DNA of 64,000 bases from assembly GCF_024734895.1 (NCBI RefSeq), contig NZ_CP091430.1:6404501-6468500 (forward strand), written 5' to 3'. Positions within the stretch are counted from its first letter, which is position 1. Each line of letters opens with the position of its first letter. The DNA is from Paenibacillus spongiae. GTDB lineage: Bacteria; Bacillota; Bacilli; Paenibacillales; Paenibacillaceae. A program made the position numbers and the translations under genes. This document shows positions 52,870-61,964 of the stretch, one piece after another. The notes below the pieces were generated by a model. It saw only the letters and a list, made by a program, of their open reading frames with translations. It was not told the origin of the DNA and did no database searches.

Positions 52870-53838
52870 TCACGCCGCGGCATTCCCCTTACTGCGGGTC
52901 ATTAACCACAGAATCAACCAAATGAGAGCAAAGCCTACGAGTTGTCCCGCGGTCAGTTTCTGATCAAATACGATCCAGTTCATGAATACACCTACGGCAG
53001 GGAAGGCAAGCTCCGCAAGCGTCGCAAAGAAAGCTTTTGTCGATGACAGCCCCTTATAATAGAGAAGCATGCTGACCAATCCTGGGAGAAAAGCCTGGAA
53101 CAGCAGGTTTACTGCAATCAGCGCCAGCTCGCCGCTAGATCCGCTTACTTGCCATACGTCGCCGCTAACCAAAAGAACGACCGATACGAACGGAATAGCC
53201 AACAAGAACCGTAGTGAAGTGACGACTGGGAAATCTAAGTTTCTTTGCAGCAGAAACTTGCCCATAACAGTCGATCCACCCCATAAGAGAGCTGCCAGAA
53301 TAGAAAATAAGCAGCTTATTGTACCTAAATCCTTCAAGCCCATCCCAGGTGAAGCAAAGCCGAACGTCAACAGATACGTACCTAGAAGTGCAACGAATAT
53401 ATAGGCAAAAAATTTGGAAGGCAGCGTTTCTTTGAGCAGAACACGCGCCAGAATGATGGCGAACAAGGGTTGCAATTTCTGCAGAAGCAGGACTGCGTTT
53501 GCATTGCCGTGAGCGAATGCCTCCGTGAACAGTATGGTCGCAATGGCCGAGCCGCCCCAAGATATGAATAGCAGGGCGCCAACGACTGCCAGCGTTAGCT
53601 TACCGGTTAATGTCTTGTGGTACCTGATCAGCACTGGCATCGCATAACAGGCCAACAGCAGATGCTCAATGAATACGATCTGTAAAGAGGTGAAGCTTTT
53701 CAACAATAGGATTCGAAAGAGAGGGTCGAGCCCCCACAGTGTCGCTCCGAGCGCGACATACCAAATCCCATTGATGCTGCTGGTGCGCGATGAATGCAAA
53801 TTCGTGTGGTTACTTTCCAGCTTAAATACATCTGCCAA
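52870..53838 (-). CDS. EamA/DMT-family transporter, probably for riboflavin
   Basis: 322 residues with ten hydrophobic helices in two five-helix EamA repeats (about 25-160 and 175-310), e.g. YVALGATLWGLDPLFRILLL and GTISCLFSILAALLWGGSTVMGKFLLQ. A TTG start has GGAGG 8 bases upstream. The leader contains an FMN riboswitch and its terminator, the best evidence on function: FMN riboswitches control riboflavin synthesis or transport. RibN-type flavin transporters belong to this same DMT superfamily. Riboflavin (or a flavin precursor) uptake is therefore inferred. Confidence 0.85.
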   Translation of the reverse strand: MADVFKLESNHTNLHSSRTSSINGIWYVALGATLWGLDPLFRILLLKSFTSLQIVFIEHLLLACYAMPVLIRYHKTLTGKLTLAVVGALLFISWGGSAIATILFTEAFAHGNANAVLLLQKLQPLFAIILARVLLKETLPSKFFAYIFVALLGTYLLTFGFASPGMGLKDLGTISCLFSILAALLWGGSTVMGKFLLQRNLDFPVVTSLRFLLAIPFVSVVLLVSGDVWQVSGSSGELALIAVNLLFQAFLPGLVSMLLYYKGLSSTKAFFATLAELAFPAVGVFMNWIVFDQKLTAGQLVGFALIWLILWLMTRSKGNAAA

Positions 53839-53885
53839 TTCAAAAACCTCCGATGGAATGTTTTGAATTGAACCTTCTGAAAGAA

Positions 53886-53920
53886 GCGATGCCCCCGTTA
53901 TAAATCAACGGGGGCATCGC
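53886..53920 (-). terminator. Expression-platform terminator of the FMN riboswitch
   Basis: GCGATGCCCCCGTT pairs with AACGGGGGCATCGC (14-bp perfect stem), then TTCTTTC on the minus strand. It lies between the riboswitch aptamer and the transporter start, so ligand binding should end transcription here. Confidence 0.85.
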
Positions 53921-53964
53921 TAAACAGACCTGTTTAAAATTCAATTTTAACAAGTTGTTCTTCA

Positions 53965-54104
53965 CCTTCTCCCATCCGGACTATACCGTCGGCCTTGGAA
54001 TTTCACCAAGTCAGTCCCAGCCCATACAGGCTGGGAGTCGCGGGCTTAGATACATGAACGTATCCTCACCGCCGGTAGGGAATTTCACCCTGCCCCGAAG
54101 GTTC
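53965..54104 (-). promoter_or_regulatory. FMN riboswitch (RFN element)
   Basis: Minus-strand sequence carries the conserved RFN blocks in order: CTTCGGGGCAGGGTGAAATT, CCCTACCGGCGGT, AGCCCGCGA, GGTGAAATTCC, GGCCGACGGTATAGTC and CGGATGGGAGAAGG. The variable P4-type arm (CCCAGCC/GGCTGGG) is also present. It binds flavin mononucleotide and controls the EamA transporter at 52870-53838. Confidence 0.97.
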
Positions 54105-54121
54105 ATATTCTAATAGTTTGA

Positions 54122-54151
54122 ATAATAGCACGGCTACAGATTGCCTGGCAA
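54122..54151 (-). promoter_or_regulatory. Candidate sigma-A promoter of the FMN riboswitch transcript
   Basis: TTGCCA (rc at 54146-54151), an 18-base spacer and TATTAT (rc at 54122-54127). It is placed 18 bases before the aptamer 5' end. Confidence 0.5.
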
Positions 54152-54238
54152 ACCTTTTTCCAGGTCGCCGGGTTGCTCGAATAACGCAGGCCAAACTTTA
54201 TCATACGAAACCACCTGCACCGCTTCGTCAATTCCCAA
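54134..54238 (-). pseudogene. GrpB-family N-terminal fragment
   Basis: A 34-codon frame from TTG 54238, with GAGGTGAGG upstream, reads AVQVVSYDKVWPALFEQ before an early stop at 54134. VVxYDxxWPxLFE is the opening of GrpB (UPF0157) nucleotidyltransferase-like proteins, which normally have about 170 residues. Only the start survives, and the riboswitch promoter now lies in its 3' part. Confidence 0.45.
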
Positions 54239-54278
54239 GCAGCCTCACCTCATCGCAGGGAAGGATCACCCATAGCGC

Positions 54279-54518
54279 TTATTGAAGGAGCTTCGTGATC
54301 TCCGTGAAATTATCCGCGAAGCCGACAAACACCTTATCTTGAATAACGATCGTCGGAACCGTCTGCTTCCCGGTCAAGCGAAAGACTTCCTCGGGATATT
54401 TCATATCATCTTCACAATTATACTCGATGTAGGGGATATTATTTTCTGCGAAATATCGCTTGGCATGATTGCAGTCGCTGCAGGTTGGAATCGTATAAAT
54501 TTTCAAGGATTCAGACAT
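54279..54518 (-). CDS. Glutaredoxin-family thiol-disulfide protein
   Basis: 79 residues. IYTIPTCSDCNHAKRYF has the CxxC redox site, and KQTVPTIVIQDKVFVGF carries the cis-Pro loop. It fits the NrdH/glutaredoxin size and fold. ATG 54518 is better spaced from GAGGAG than the ATG at 54524. It is the last gene after copZ, copA and a reductase-like gene, so it may protect or reduce thiols, or handle copper, under metal stress (inference). Confidence 0.88.
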   Translation of the reverse strand: MSESLKIYTIPTCSDCNHAKRYFAENNIPYIEYNCEDDMKYPEEVFRLTGKQTVPTIVIQDKVFVGFADNFTEITKLLQ

Positions 54519-54560
54519 TGTCATTCACTCCTCTTCTTAATAAACGATTAGGGCGGTAGC

Positions 54561-55181
54561 TTAAGCCACGATTTCTTGCAGTTGCTCCAGTGTCATCCGA
54601 TCTACGAATTTGCTGAACTTTTCTTTACTCTTGGCGTTCTCCTTATAAAAATCGATGATCGTGGTTACAACATGCGCAAGCCGATCCTGCGTTACCCCCG
54701 AGCATAGAAGCTTCGCCTTGGCCACCTTCAGTCCTTTGGGCTCACCGCCCACATAGATATCGAACGTATCCTTCATTTTCACGACGCCGATATCTTTCAA
54801 CAGCGGCTCGCTCGTGCCTAGCGCGCAGCCTGCATAACCGACCTTCATCGGCGTAGGCGTCTCGATTCCGGCGATTGCTTGATTCAAGAGCTTAGCCGTC
54901 TCTAAGCCGGCTGCTTCTTCCCCTTTGCAGAAATTGCAGGCGATCAGCGCTTTGGTCACAAATCCTGCCGGATTGACTTCCAGCCCCGATCGTTCAAACT
55001 CATCCTTGATGGCATCATGCTGATCGATAGGCACCTGCACATACAATTGTTTGAACGGGGTCATCTCGATCTTCGCATCCGCACCGGCAAGCGTTCCGAT
55101 CTTCATGAGCTGCTCCGGCGTAAATTGGCTGCCTCCCTTTTGAACAGGCGGGGAAACGGCTATTTTCTTAAATTCTCCCAT
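54561..55181 (-). CDS. Nitrite/sulfite-reductase ferredoxin-like half protein
   Basis: 206 residues. The N-terminal ferredoxin-like half domain (QFTPEQLMKIGTLAGADAKIEMTPFKQLYVQVP) is followed by ALIACNFCKGEEAAGLETA and MKVGYAGCALGTSEPLLKDIGVV. The Cys pattern resembles siroheme/[4Fe-4S] reductase halves but is only one of the two halves found in NirB or CysI. AAAGGAG precedes ATG. It lies between copA and glutaredoxin genes. The catalytic role is unknown; electron transfer or binding of a metal centre is possible. Confidence 0.8.
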   Translation of the reverse strand: MGEFKKIAVSPPVQKGGSQFTPEQLMKIGTLAGADAKIEMTPFKQLYVQVPIDQHDAIKDEFERSGLEVNPAGFVTKALIACNFCKGEEAAGLETAKLLNQAIAGIETPTPMKVGYAGCALGTSEPLLKDIGVVKMKDTFDIYVGGEPKGLKVAKAKLLCSGVTQDRLAHVVTTIIDFYKENAKSKEKFSKFVDRMTLEQLQEIVA

Positions 55182-55399
55182 AATCCAACTCCTTTATTCA
55201 TGTTCCGTTACTGAACGATGATGACAAAGGGGCTTAGAAGACGCTATAACGCTGAAGAATTGCCCCGTCCTATATGTCCTGCTGTACCATAAGAGCCGCG
55301 AACTTGGCTTTTGGTCCAGCAGTTTTCCCTTTCCGGCGGGAATTGTCGTTCGCGAATGCGATCCCCGCCCGGATGGAAAGATTGACGTTACTCATGTGA

Positions 55400-57841
55400 T
55401 TAGGCGGATTGACGAACTTTAACACGTTGCAGACGAAGCGCGTTGAGAACAACGGATACCGAGCTTAGCGCCATCGCTGCGCCTGCTACCCATGGAGCCA
55501 GCAGTCCGATCGCGGCAATCGGTATGCCAAGCGTGTTGTAGCCGAGTGCCCAGAACAAGTTCTGCTTAATATTGCCCATCGTCTTGCGGCTCATATAGAT
55601 TGCATCCGGAATGCTCGACAGATCTCCGCGCATAAGGGTCACATCGGCAGCTTCCATCGCCACATCCGTACCTGTTCCAATTGCCATCCCGACGTCCGCG
55701 GTTGCAAGTGCCGGCGCGTCGTTGATGCCGTCCCCTACCATGGCGACCTTCTTGCCTTGTGCCTGGAGCTTCTTCACTTCCTCCGCTTTACCCTCAGGAA
55801 GAACTTCCGCTAATACATGGTCAATGCCGACTTGGGCTGCGATTGCTTTCGCCGTCCGTTCGTTGTCGCCGGTGATCATGATCACTTGGATGCCCATATC
55901 TTTCAGGCGGCTCACGGCAGCTTGAGAGGTTTCTTTAATGGTATCGGCTACCGCTACAATGCCCGCGTACCGTCCGTCGATCGCAACGAGCATCGCCGTT
56001 TTCCCGTTCTCTTCCAGACGAGCCATCGTATCGTAAGCAGACTTCGCATCCACTTCGAATTTCTCCATCAAGCGGCGCGTGCCGACCAGCAGCTCTTTTC
56101 CTTCAACGACAGCTTTGATTCCGTAACCGGGAATCGCTTCGAATACTTCCGTCCCCGGCAGCGCAATATTACGCTCCTGAATCCCCGTGACAATCGCTTC
56201 TGCGAGCGGATGCTCGGAATTCTTCTCTGCCGCGCCGACAAGCCTCAAGAATTCTTCTTCGTTAGCCTCTGTCAGCACATCCGTTAATTCTGGCTTCCCT
56301 TTCGTAACGGTGCCTGTTTTGTCCAGAATAATCGCGTCCACCTTATGCGTCTGCTCCAGATGCTCGCCGCCTTTGAACAGGATGCCGATCTCAGCCGCGC
56401 GTCCCGATCCCGCCATAATGGAGGTCGGGGTAGCCAACCCGAGCGCGCATGGGCAAGCAATAACGAGAATAGCGATCGCCTTCTCCAGCGCTTCGGCAAA
56501 ATCGCCGGGAGTTACGAAGAAATACCAGACCAGGAATGCGACAACCGCGATGCCGACGACGATGGGGACGAAGATGCCGGAAATAACGTCTGCCACCCGT
56601 TGAATCGGCGCTTTGGATCCTTGCGCTTCTTCGACGACTTTAATGATCTGCGCAAGCGCCGTTTCTTTACCGACCTTCGTAGCTTGAATCCGCAGCATAC
56701 CGTTCTTATTAATCGTTGCTCCGATTACCGTATCGCCGGCTTTCTTCTCAACCGGAAGGCTCTCGCCTGTCAGCATCGATTCGTCAACGGAAGAGGTTCC
56801 TTCCAGAACTTGACCGTCTACAGGTATCTTATCCCCTGGGCGAACGAGCACGATATCGCCTGTGAGCACTTCATCGACTGGAATCGTCAGCTCTTGACCG
56901 TCGCGAACCACGAGCGCCGTCTTGGCTTGCAGGCCCATCAATGACTTGATCGCTTCCGATGTGCGCCCCTTGGCAAGCGATTCGAACAGCTTACCCATGA
57001 TGACGAGCGTGATCAGGACTGCACTTGTCTCATAATACAGAGCAGGTCCATGGTGCGCAGACGCACCGGCGAGATACCAATCGATCGTCAGGTACAGACT
57101 GTAGAAGAAGGCGGCCGAGGTACCGAGCGCAATCAGCACATCCATGTTCGCACTGCCATTACGGAGCGCCTTGTAGGCCCCTACGTAGAACTGTTTACCG
57201 ATATAGAACTGAACCGGAGTCGCCAGAATAAGCTGCATCCATGGGTTCATGAACAGGTCCGGCACATAGATCCAAGAAGTGAAGGAGAAGTGACCGACCA
57301 TGCTCCACAGCAGCGGTAACGAGAGCAGCCCCGCGATGAGCAAATTCATTTTGTAGCGGCGTACTTCTTTCTCCCGGTGGTCGCCGGCGCTAGCGCTATC
57401 CTGCTTGGTAGTCGCTTTGTAGCCGAGCTGCTTCACCTTGTTCTGCATATCCTGGACGGATACTTCACCCGAGGAGAATTCCACATGGGCCGTCTCCATC
57501 GCGAAGTTGACGGTTGCATTCGTTACGCCCGGCAATTTGTTCAGACCCTTCTCGATCCGAGTCGCGCAAGCAGCGCAGGTCATGCCTTCCAGCGTGAAAT
57601 CGACGACTTCCTTGGCCGTACCGTAACCCAGCTTCTTGATCGTTTCTTCCATGCGGTCCCGATTCACGACTGCCGGATCGTACGTTATGCTGGCTTTCTC
57701 CAGAGCGAAGTTAACATTCGCGTTAACGACGCCTTCCATCTTGCTTAAGCCCTTCTCTATTCGATTCGCACAAGCAGCACATGTCATGCCCGTGAGCTGC
57801 AAGGTCGTTTGCTTGCTTGCATTCGTTGCATTGGCTTCCAT
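55400..57841 (-). CDS. copA: Copper-exporting P-type ATPase CopA
   Basis: 813 residues. Two N-terminal heavy-metal-binding domains with [13 protein letters not shown] and [13 protein letters not shown], eight membrane helices, the A-domain TGESLPV, the metal-site CPC in [14 protein letters not shown], phosphorylation motif [11 protein letters not shown], and [16 protein letters not shown]. The C-terminal helices hold [15 protein letters not shown] and [15 protein letters not shown], typical Cu(I) site residues. It pumps Cu(I) out of the cytosol using ATP. It is 33 bases after copZ and probably co-transcribed from the CsoR-type promoter at 58262. Confidence 0.97.
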   Translation of the reverse strand: MEANATNASKQTTLQLTGMTCAACANRIEKGLSKMEGVVNANVNFALEKASITYDPAVVNRDRMEETIKKLGYGTAKEVVDFTLEGMTCAACATRIEKGLNKLPGVTNATVNFAMETAHVEFSSGEVSVQDMQNKVKQLGYKATTKQDSASAGDHREKEVRRYKMNLLIAGLLSLPLLWSMVGHFSFTSWIYVPDLFMNPWMQLILATPVQFYIGKQFYVGAYKALRNGSANMDVLIALGTSAAFFYSLYLTIDWYLAGASAHHGPALYYETSAVLITLVIMGKLFESLAKGRTSEAIKSLMGLQAKTALVVRDGQELTIPVDEVLTGDIVLVRPGDKIPVDGQVLEGTSSVDESMLTGESLPVEKKAGDTVIGATINKNGMLRIQATKVGKETALAQIIKVVEEAQGSKAPIQRVADVISGIFVPIVVGIAVVAFLVWYFFVTPGDFAEALEKAIAILVIACPCALGLATPTSIMAGSGRAAEIGILFKGGEHLEQTHKVDAIILDKTGTVTKGKPELTDVLTEANEEEFLRLVGAAEKNSEHPLAEAIVTGIQERNIALPGTEVFEAIPGYGIKAVVEGKELLVGTRRLMEKFEVDAKSAYDTMARLEENGKTAMLVAIDGRYAGIVAVADTIKETSQAAVSRLKDMGIQVIMITGDNERTAKAIAAQVGIDHVLAEVLPEGKAEEVKKLQAQGKKVAMVGDGINDAPALATADVGMAIGTGTDVAMEAADVTLMRGDLSSIPDAIYMSRKTMGNIKQNLFWALGYNTLGIPIAAIGLLAPWVAGAAMALSSVSVVLNALRLQRVKVRQSA

Positions 57842-57874
57842 GATCGATCGCTCCTTATCTTATCTCCCGATTAA

Positions 57875-58078
57875 TTAGACGACTTCGTAGCCTTGCTCCT
57901 CAATTGCATCTTTCACGGCTTCGAAGGAAATCATATTCTCGTCATACGATATTTCCACGGTATTGTTCGCCAGATCGACCTTGCCTTTCGCTCCGATCTC
58001 TTGAAGCGCGCCTTCAATGGAATTAACGCAATGATTGCAGCTCATACCCTGTACCTGTAAAGTTTGTTTCGTCATCAT
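57875..58078 (-). CDS. copZ: Copper chaperone CopZ
   Basis: 67 residues. GMSCNHCVNSIEGAL is the HMA-domain Cu(I) site (CxxC), with the fold completed by GKVDLANNTVEISYDENMISF. GGGAG is 6 bases before ATG 58078; the earlier ATG at 58084 is too near. It delivers Cu(I) to CopA, encoded immediately downstream. Confidence 0.95.
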   Translation of the reverse strand: MMTKQTLQVQGMSCNHCVNSIEGALQEIGAKGKVDLANNTVEISYDENMISFEAVKDAIEEQGYEVV

Positions 58079-58261
58079 AAACATCTCCCGACTTTGGATT
58101 TTTATTATTCATACTTGCAAGCGTTCCATGCTTCCTTCCGATATGCCAATGGCCTCGGATTCTAATTTCATCTGAAGCTTACGGCAGCTGCATGGACTCG
58201 CTGTTTATGACTATCGGCGGTCTCTGGTATGGAATCCATTCCCATCGCCTTTCACATCCTT

Positions 58262-58290
58262 AGTATACCCCCCTGCCCTATATTCGTCAA
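58262..58290 (-). promoter_or_regulatory. copZA promoter with CsoR-like operator
   Basis: TTGACG (rc 58285-58290), a 17-base spacer and TATACT (rc 58262-58267): a near-ideal sigma-A promoter. The spacer contains TATAGGGCAGGGGGGTATAC, a G-rich pseudo-inverted repeat like the operators of the copper repressor CsoR. Binding between -35 and -10 would block RNA polymerase until copper is present. No csoR gene is in the window. The rest of 58291-58424 shows nothing. Confidence 0.7.
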
Positions 58291-58424
58291 CTGTTATTTT
58301 ACAATACCTCCCTAGACTATATTTTAAACCTGATGAAGCGCAGCAGCATTGTTTTTCAATCACAATCGTTTAGTGGCGTGCAGTTCACACCGTTGCATCT
58401 ATTCAAATGGAAACCAACTAAAAC

Positions 58425-58464
58425 AAGGATCTCCTTGGCATCCATTCGCCCTCAGAGATCCTTC
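58425..58464 (-). terminator. Intrinsic terminator after the ankyrin gene
   Basis: AAGGATCTC pairs with GAGATCCTT over a long loop; the minus strand continues GTTTTAG. It lies 92 bases past the stop at 58556. Confidence 0.6.
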
Positions 58465-58555
58465 TTATTATCACTTTCGACTGTATATTTCGAGCTATTG
58501 TCCGTTAGCCGCGGTGATATGTTCCCCTCCAAATACCTTTATTCAATATTCAAAT

Positions 58556-59395
58556 TTATTTTTGTTCTCCTATTACGCGCAGGTAGGCTGCAATCTCCTC
58601 GTGCTGGAAATGCTCGGACCAGCCTAGCGGAGTTCCCTGGTATATGCGATCTCTAATGCCGAGGTCGGCGCCGGCTTCAACGAGCACCTTGACCGCGTCA
58701 AGTGAACCCGAGTCTACTGCATGATGAAGGGCGGTCGCGTGCTCATGAAACCCAGGAGGACTATAAGCATTCAGGTCGACACCGAGCGCGATTACGAGTG
58801 CCAGGGAATGGGCCTGACCGTAGAGGGCGGCAGCGGTCAGGGAAACTTGCCGTTCGCCTGCGCTTGCCACTTGCCCAAGTCGCAAGACGTCGTCCATCCG
58901 TCCTGTGCAGACGGCCACCGGTAATGTTACTCTGGCGCCGCGTTCGAGAAGCCGTTCGACAGCAGCAAGCTCGCGATGTGCGAGGGCCGGGATGAGGGCC
59001 CCCTGAGGATCTGCTCCGGCATCGACGAGCACGTCGATAAGGTCATTCTGCACCCCGCACTCCCGTGTAACACGTCCGGAGCATACCAGCGAGATGGCGT
59101 AGTCAAGTTGATATTCCAGGCTATCCACACGCTCTCGCTCTGCTGCCTGTAAGATCGAGCGTGTCACTTGAACAATATTCAAGGGCAGCTTGTCATTCCG
59201 GATCGGATTCTCGGCGATGAACCAAAGCAGGTAGGGATTCCGGAAATATCCCTCCCCATATTCCATACGATCCCGGATTAGACTGGGATGCTTGGCCAAG
59301 AGCCGTTCCAGCTCGCTCACGTCACCGGCGTCAATGGCGGATACGGCCCTTCGAAATAACGGGTCGAGAGTCTCGTATGCTGGTGTGCTGTTCAT
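58556..59395 (-). CDS. Ankyrin-repeat protein
   Basis: 279 residues. Ankyrin-type units such as DVLVDAGADPQGALIPALAHR, AAVERLLERGARVTLPVAV, TAALYGQAHSLALVIALGVDL and TALHHAVDSGSLDAVKVLVEAGADLGIRD. No signal peptide or enzymatic motif, so a cytosolic binding protein. ATG 59395 with AGGTGGG upstream is preferred to a start 105 bases further up. Single-gene unit; partner unknown. Confidence 0.85.
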   Translation of the reverse strand: MNSTPAYETLDPLFRRAVSAIDAGDVSELERLLAKHPSLIRDRMEYGEGYFRNPYLLWFIAENPIRNDKLPLNIVQVTRSILQAAERERVDSLEYQLDYAISLVCSGRVTRECGVQNDLIDVLVDAGADPQGALIPALAHRELAAVERLLERGARVTLPVAVCTGRMDDVLRLGQVASAGERQVSLTAAALYGQAHSLALVIALGVDLNAYSPPGFHEHATALHHAVDSGSLDAVKVLVEAGADLGIRDRIYQGTPLGWSEHFQHEEIAAYLRVIGEQK

Positions 59396-59570
59396 ATTCC
59401 AATCCCACCTGTCTTTAACCGTATTTTGTTCTACATTCTTCAACAACCGCGGTGCATATAAAATCACTGATTCTCTAAGAGTCCGCACTGAACACCCCAT
59501 GAATCATATAGGCTGCTATGCTGCGAGAGGCCGGTCAATCGCCAGCCTCCTTCAATATCCACATTTGTAA

Positions 59571-61451
59571 TTATGAAGAGGGAGTCTTGGACTTCAGCAC
59601 AATCGGCTCCATGCCCGCTTTATAGACGAACGTGACCGGATCCGGCTCCTCCTTCCACACCTTCGGATTTTCAGATGAACTGCTTTCCTTAATCGATCGA
59701 AAATAAGTGGCCGAAACCTTGTAAGTCTTCCCTTCCTCCAGTTTCCCGGTACCGAAATAGCCGTTGCCTACATAAACGACCGGCATGGAATTACCGCTCT
59801 CATCCTTTACAAAGATCATCAACAAGTGCGACGGATCAAGGATAACATCCGCGGTATTAATTTTTAATTGAACGCGATAGAGCGTCCGCTCCGGCAAGCT
59901 GGTAACCCCTTCATAATACGTAAATGTGCTGCCCTTACCATATAAGTAGAGCAGTTCCTCCCCCCACGAATACGGCTCAACAAATTGTCTATACTCCCTG
60001 CCCGGCTGAAGGCCGCGAATGCTAACCTTGCCATTGCCGTCGGTTAGAAAGATCTTTTCTGTAGAATCCGACCGATCAACGATCCGAACGCGTGCATTCC
60101 CTACCGGATTGCCCTGCTCATCGACGATGGTATCCATGAACTGCACGGGGCTTTTGGACGTTACCGAAACACGCAGCGGCTCCTTCGCAGATGGATCGAA
60201 CGTGAACGAATACGGGGCGGGATTCTCGTAGCTGCTATTTTCATCACCGAATCGTATCTCCACTCTATAGCGATCGCCGGGCTTCAATCCATCGTATCTA
60301 TAAGCTTCGTACGCTGGAGTCAGCTTCATGTTCACGTCAAATTGATTCTGGTCGTTGCGAATTACTATGCTATACTGGTTCGTATCGATCGGCTTCCCGT
60401 CTTGGTTCACAGCCATAATAAGCGCAAAATTTTGTTTCACTACGATGACCGGCCTTGGGTCGACTGACCGATAGATGAAGGTATACTCTTCTGGCGTTAC
60501 AGATTGATGAATAGGCTCCATAGCAATGATCCGGTATCGTTTTCCTCGGGAGAGTCCGCCAATATGAAATTCACCATTCCCATCCGTCATATACGACTTA
60601 TCCGAAGTTGCCGAATCCCCTTCAAAGACAGCCACCCTCTGATTGGCTACCGGGTTGCCCTGTTCATCGACAATGCTTCCTGTTACATCCACTTTGTTTA
60701 ATATGAGGTCTACTGACTGAGCAAGAGTATGATTCTTAACCTGGACAGGCTCGGAAGCCACGTACTCTCTACTATTCAGTGGAGGCTTGGCATGCACGAA
60801 CAGCGTATAATCCTTTAATACACCGCTTACTTCATAGCGCCCTTCCGAATCTGTCGTCACTTCAACCGTGAACTCTTCATTCAAGCCTGCATAATCGGCT
60901 ACGACTTTCGCGCCGGCAACGGGTTCGCCCGATGGGCTCAATACCCTGCCGGTCAATTGCCCTTCCGCGGCAGCTGATTGTCCGTTATCATTCGTCGGAG
61001 TTCCTGCAGTTGAATTCGTCTTGCGCGCGCCGATCGAAATCACTCCGGATATGCGATCCCATTGTACATCCCGGTTCACGGCTTCGCTAACGAAACGAAG
61101 CGGCACATAAGTAACGCCGTCCCGCGTGAATGGAGCCGCGCCCAGCTTCGCCGCTTTTCCGTTGACACGGGCATCCAGACTGCCTAACCGAATCTCTACC
61201 GATGCGTCTGCCGATGTACCTGTTATTTGCTGCTTCTTCGCATCCCAGCCAACACGAAGTCCCAGCCCCTCGAATAAGCTGCGAAAGGGCACCCATGTCA
61301 TCCCGTCCGCTTGTACTGGCGGCGCCGACAGGTTCAGCTCCCGTCCATCGATTACAATCTTGCTGCTGGCAGCAGACATGGAGTAGGCGCCCGACATCGT
61401 CCATACCATAAGCAGAGCCACTGCCACGGCTATTCTTCGTTTCACAAGCAT
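59571..61451 (-). CDS. Stalk-domain (copper amine oxidase N-like) secreted protein with repeated carboxypeptidase-regulatory-like domains
   Basis: 626 residues. Signal peptide (1-28), then two stalk-domain units (about 30-140) with PFRSLFEGLGLRVGWDAKKQ and VPLRFVSEAVNRDVQWD, common in Paenibacillus surface proteins. Carboxypeptidase-regulatory-like folds follow (about 165-245, 250-330 and 435-520), each beginning like GRVLSPSGEPVAGAKVV or GSIVDEQGNPVANQRVAV. No catalytic motif. AAAGGGG precedes ATG. Likely a cell-surface structural or adhesive protein. Confidence 0.85.
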   Translation of the reverse strand: MLVKRRIAVAVALLMVWTMSGAYSMSAASSKIVIDGRELNLSAPPVQADGMTWVPFRSLFEGLGLRVGWDAKKQQITGTSADASVEIRLGSLDARVNGKAAKLGAAPFTRDGVTYVPLRFVSEAVNRDVQWDRISGVISIGARKTNSTAGTPTNDNGQSAAAEGQLTGRVLSPSGEPVAGAKVVADYAGLNEEFTVEVTTDSEGRYEVSGVLKDYTLFVHAKPPLNSREYVASEPVQVKNHTLAQSVDLILNKVDVTGSIVDEQGNPVANQRVAVFEGDSATSDKSYMTDGNGEFHIGGLSRGKRYRIIAMEPIHQSVTPEEYTFIYRSVDPRPVIVVKQNFALIMAVNQDGKPIDTNQYSIVIRNDQNQFDVNMKLTPAYEAYRYDGLKPGDRYRVEIRFGDENSSYENPAPYSFTFDPSAKEPLRVSVTSKSPVQFMDTIVDEQGNPVGNARVRIVDRSDSTEKIFLTDGNGKVSIRGLQPGREYRQFVEPYSWGEELLYLYGKGSTFTYYEGVTSLPERTLYRVQLKINTADVILDPSHLLMIFVKDESGNSMPVVYVGNGYFGTGKLEEGKTYKVSATYFRSIKESSSSENPKVWKEEPDPVTFVYKAGMEPIVLKSKTPSS

Positions 61452-61525
61452 GTCCCCTTTATCTCTGGTTCATTCTCTTCCTCCTTCCTAAAATAGCAAT
61501 ATTTTCTTATTATGAAAAGGATAAG

Positions 61526-61678
61526 TTAGTTAATTCCATCTCCATCCCGCTGCTGCCGCTGCTGTTCATAAACGATATTACGAATTCGTTCTTCACTTGA
61601 GCTATACAGGTTCGCCAGCTCCCCGAAGGAGATCCCTCCAATATGCAGTTCGTAAATTTTATCGTTCCGCAGCTTCAT
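61526..61678 (-). CDS. Small helix-turn-helix protein (50 residues)
   Basis: MKLRNDKIYELHIGGISFGE followed by LANLYSSSEERIRNI resembles the HTH part of Mor/sigma-type regulators (RxxxIYxLHxxGxSxxxLAxxYxxSExRIRxI). The short start at 61678 is preferred because the preceding frame ends at 61683, 4 bases away, giving tight coupling; the ribosome site is weak. Probably DNA binding; target unknown. Confidence 0.5.
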   Translation of the reverse strand: MKLRNDKIYELHIGGISFGELANLYSSSEERIRNIVYEQQRQQRDGDGIN

Positions 61679-61682
61679 TTCT

Positions 61683-61814
61683 TCACGGGTCCCCGTATAT
61701 ATCCCCCAGCCGACCCTTTCGCACAAACATTCTCATTGTATCGTCAATTATGCTCCGTATCGCCTCAAAATCATCGTCCTCCTGAAGCTCTCTGATCCTT
61801 ATCCCGTTTTCCAT
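61683..61814 (-). CDS. 43-residue acidic protein preceding the HTH gene
   Basis: ATG 61814 with AAAGGGG upstream; begins MENGIRIRELQEDDDFEAI and continues with IIDDTMRMFVRKGR to a stop at 61683. It overlaps in layout with the start of the HTH gene, so both should be translated from one message. No family recognised. Together they look like a small regulatory unit. Confidence 0.5.
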   Translation of the reverse strand: MENGIRIRELQEDDDFEAIRSIIDDTMRMFVRKGRLGDIYGDP

Positions 61815-61964
61815 CGCCGTTCCCCTTTACTGGAGCTGACTCCACTATGCGCCAAAAGCGGTAATTGGAAAATACCGAGAATAAGTTGTATTATTTTCGT
61901 GGCAATTAATTAGTCACTCCGTCTCCAATCGTCATTTGTTAGTGCATATGCGGCGGGCGGGGCG

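Noticed and set aside
55270-55392. 41-codon frame between copA and the reductase-like gene
   Set aside because: ATG without a ribosome site and a product without recognisable features; left as unassigned spacer.
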